Below are positions 36,864 to 36,984 of a stretch of DNA of 36,984 nucleotides, piece after piece. The notes beneath the pieces were generated by a model, which was given only the letters and a program-made list of their open reading frames with translations, did no database searches and was not told the DNA's origin. The stretch lies in contig JAFPWN010000053.1 in assembly GCA_017412765.1 (NCBI GenBank), forward strand, positions 1 through 36,984, in the 5' to 3' direction. Position numbers and translations under genes: made by a program. This DNA comes from Oscillospiraceae bacterium (GTDB taxonomy: Bacteria; Bacillota; Clostridia; Oscillospirales; Oscillospiraceae). How positions within the stretch are numbered: the stretch's first letter is position 1; each line of letters starts with the position of its first letter.

Positions 36864-36984
36864 TGAACCCCAAAAGTTAGACAAGATTTTCAATTAAGCG
36901 ACCTGAAGGGTCTGGTATCTGTGTTGAGCAGGTGTCAGGCCCTTTAGTTTTAGCTTGATCCTGCGGTTGTTGTAGTAATCGAGA
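36864..36984 (-). mobile_element. End of an IS3-family insertion sequence (partial)
   Basis: The terminal sequence begins TGAACCCCAAAAGTTAGACA, which fits the TG...GTTAGACA type ends of IS3/IS150-group elements. It is followed after 10 bases by the 3' end of an IS3-type transposase on the minus strand. The rest of the element is beyond the right edge, so the flanking target duplication cannot be tested. Confidence 0.75.
36894..36984 (-). CDS. IS3-family transposase OrfB, C-terminal end (partial)
   Basis: The minus strand encodes 29 residues before TAA at 36896-36894, including DYYNNRRIKLKLKGLTPAQ. The YNxxRIxxKLKGLTPxxxR pattern is the hallmark of the C terminus of IS3-family (IS150-group) DDE transposases, after the catalytic rve domain. 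It is cut by the window edge; nothing shows whether the full gene is intact. Confidence 0.85.
   Translation of the reverse strand, partial: LDYYNNRRIKLKLKGLTPAQHRYQTLQVA

Overview
The window looks like a chromosomal segment of a moderately GC-rich member of the Clostridia, probably an uncultured gut lineage near Oscillospiraceae/Christensenellales. This rests on a ctsR-clpC stress operon with a CtsR heptad operator, a yqhQ (DUF1385)-prmC pair, cysE-cysS, a ywiB-like gene before argS, class II galT, Gram-positive-type RecD2, strong AGGAGG ribosome binding sites and several TTG/GTG starts. The family-level placement is inference. Nearly all of it is core housekeeping; the accessory material sits at the two ends and in the intergenic gaps.

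Left end (1-1316): the last residues of a probable tyrosine recombinase, a convergent AT-richer gene for an XRE regulator fused to two membrane helices and a zinc ribbon, and an intact tRNA-Leu(CAA) with its own promoter and terminator. A tRNA next to an integrase tail suggests the edge of an integrated element. Positions 1317-4856: lipoprotein, OmpR-type response regulator and HAMP histidine kinase, probably one surface-sensing unit.

Positions 4871-25553 form a long plus-strand run: yqhQ, prmC, recA, recX, rimO, pgsA, cysE, cysS, a 35-codon transposase remnant, polA, rimI, tsaD, radC, uvrB, a small membrane protein, recD2, comF, mreB and galT. Many genes overlap by 4-23 bases or are separated by under 20, so large operons are likely. 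DNA repair and recombination (recA, recX, polA, radC, uvrB, recD2) is strongly represented. The one long gap (16771-17173) is AT-richer and holds three tandem DnaA-box-like 9-mers. A low-GC nucleoside phosphorylase gene (25581-26375) looks acquired.

Positions 26386-36826 alternate in strand. A minus-strand block holds rsmI, a trmN6-like methyltransferase with an apparently leaderless promoter, and a 2[4Fe-4S] ferredoxin. Divergent from it is ctsR - UVR-only mini-McsA - clpC, with no mcsB. Next come a nested palindromic repeat lodged in a bidirectional terminator, a minus-strand operon (acidic protein, membrane protein with duplicated winged-helix modules and an XpaC-like domain, HMA metal-binding protein), and a plus-strand operon murI - ywiB-like - argS. 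The right edge (36864-36984) is the end of an IS3-family insertion sequence. REP-like palindromes of at least three kinds lie in intergenic gaps, and the transposase remnant between cysS and polA resembles the C terminus of the REP-associated transposase family.
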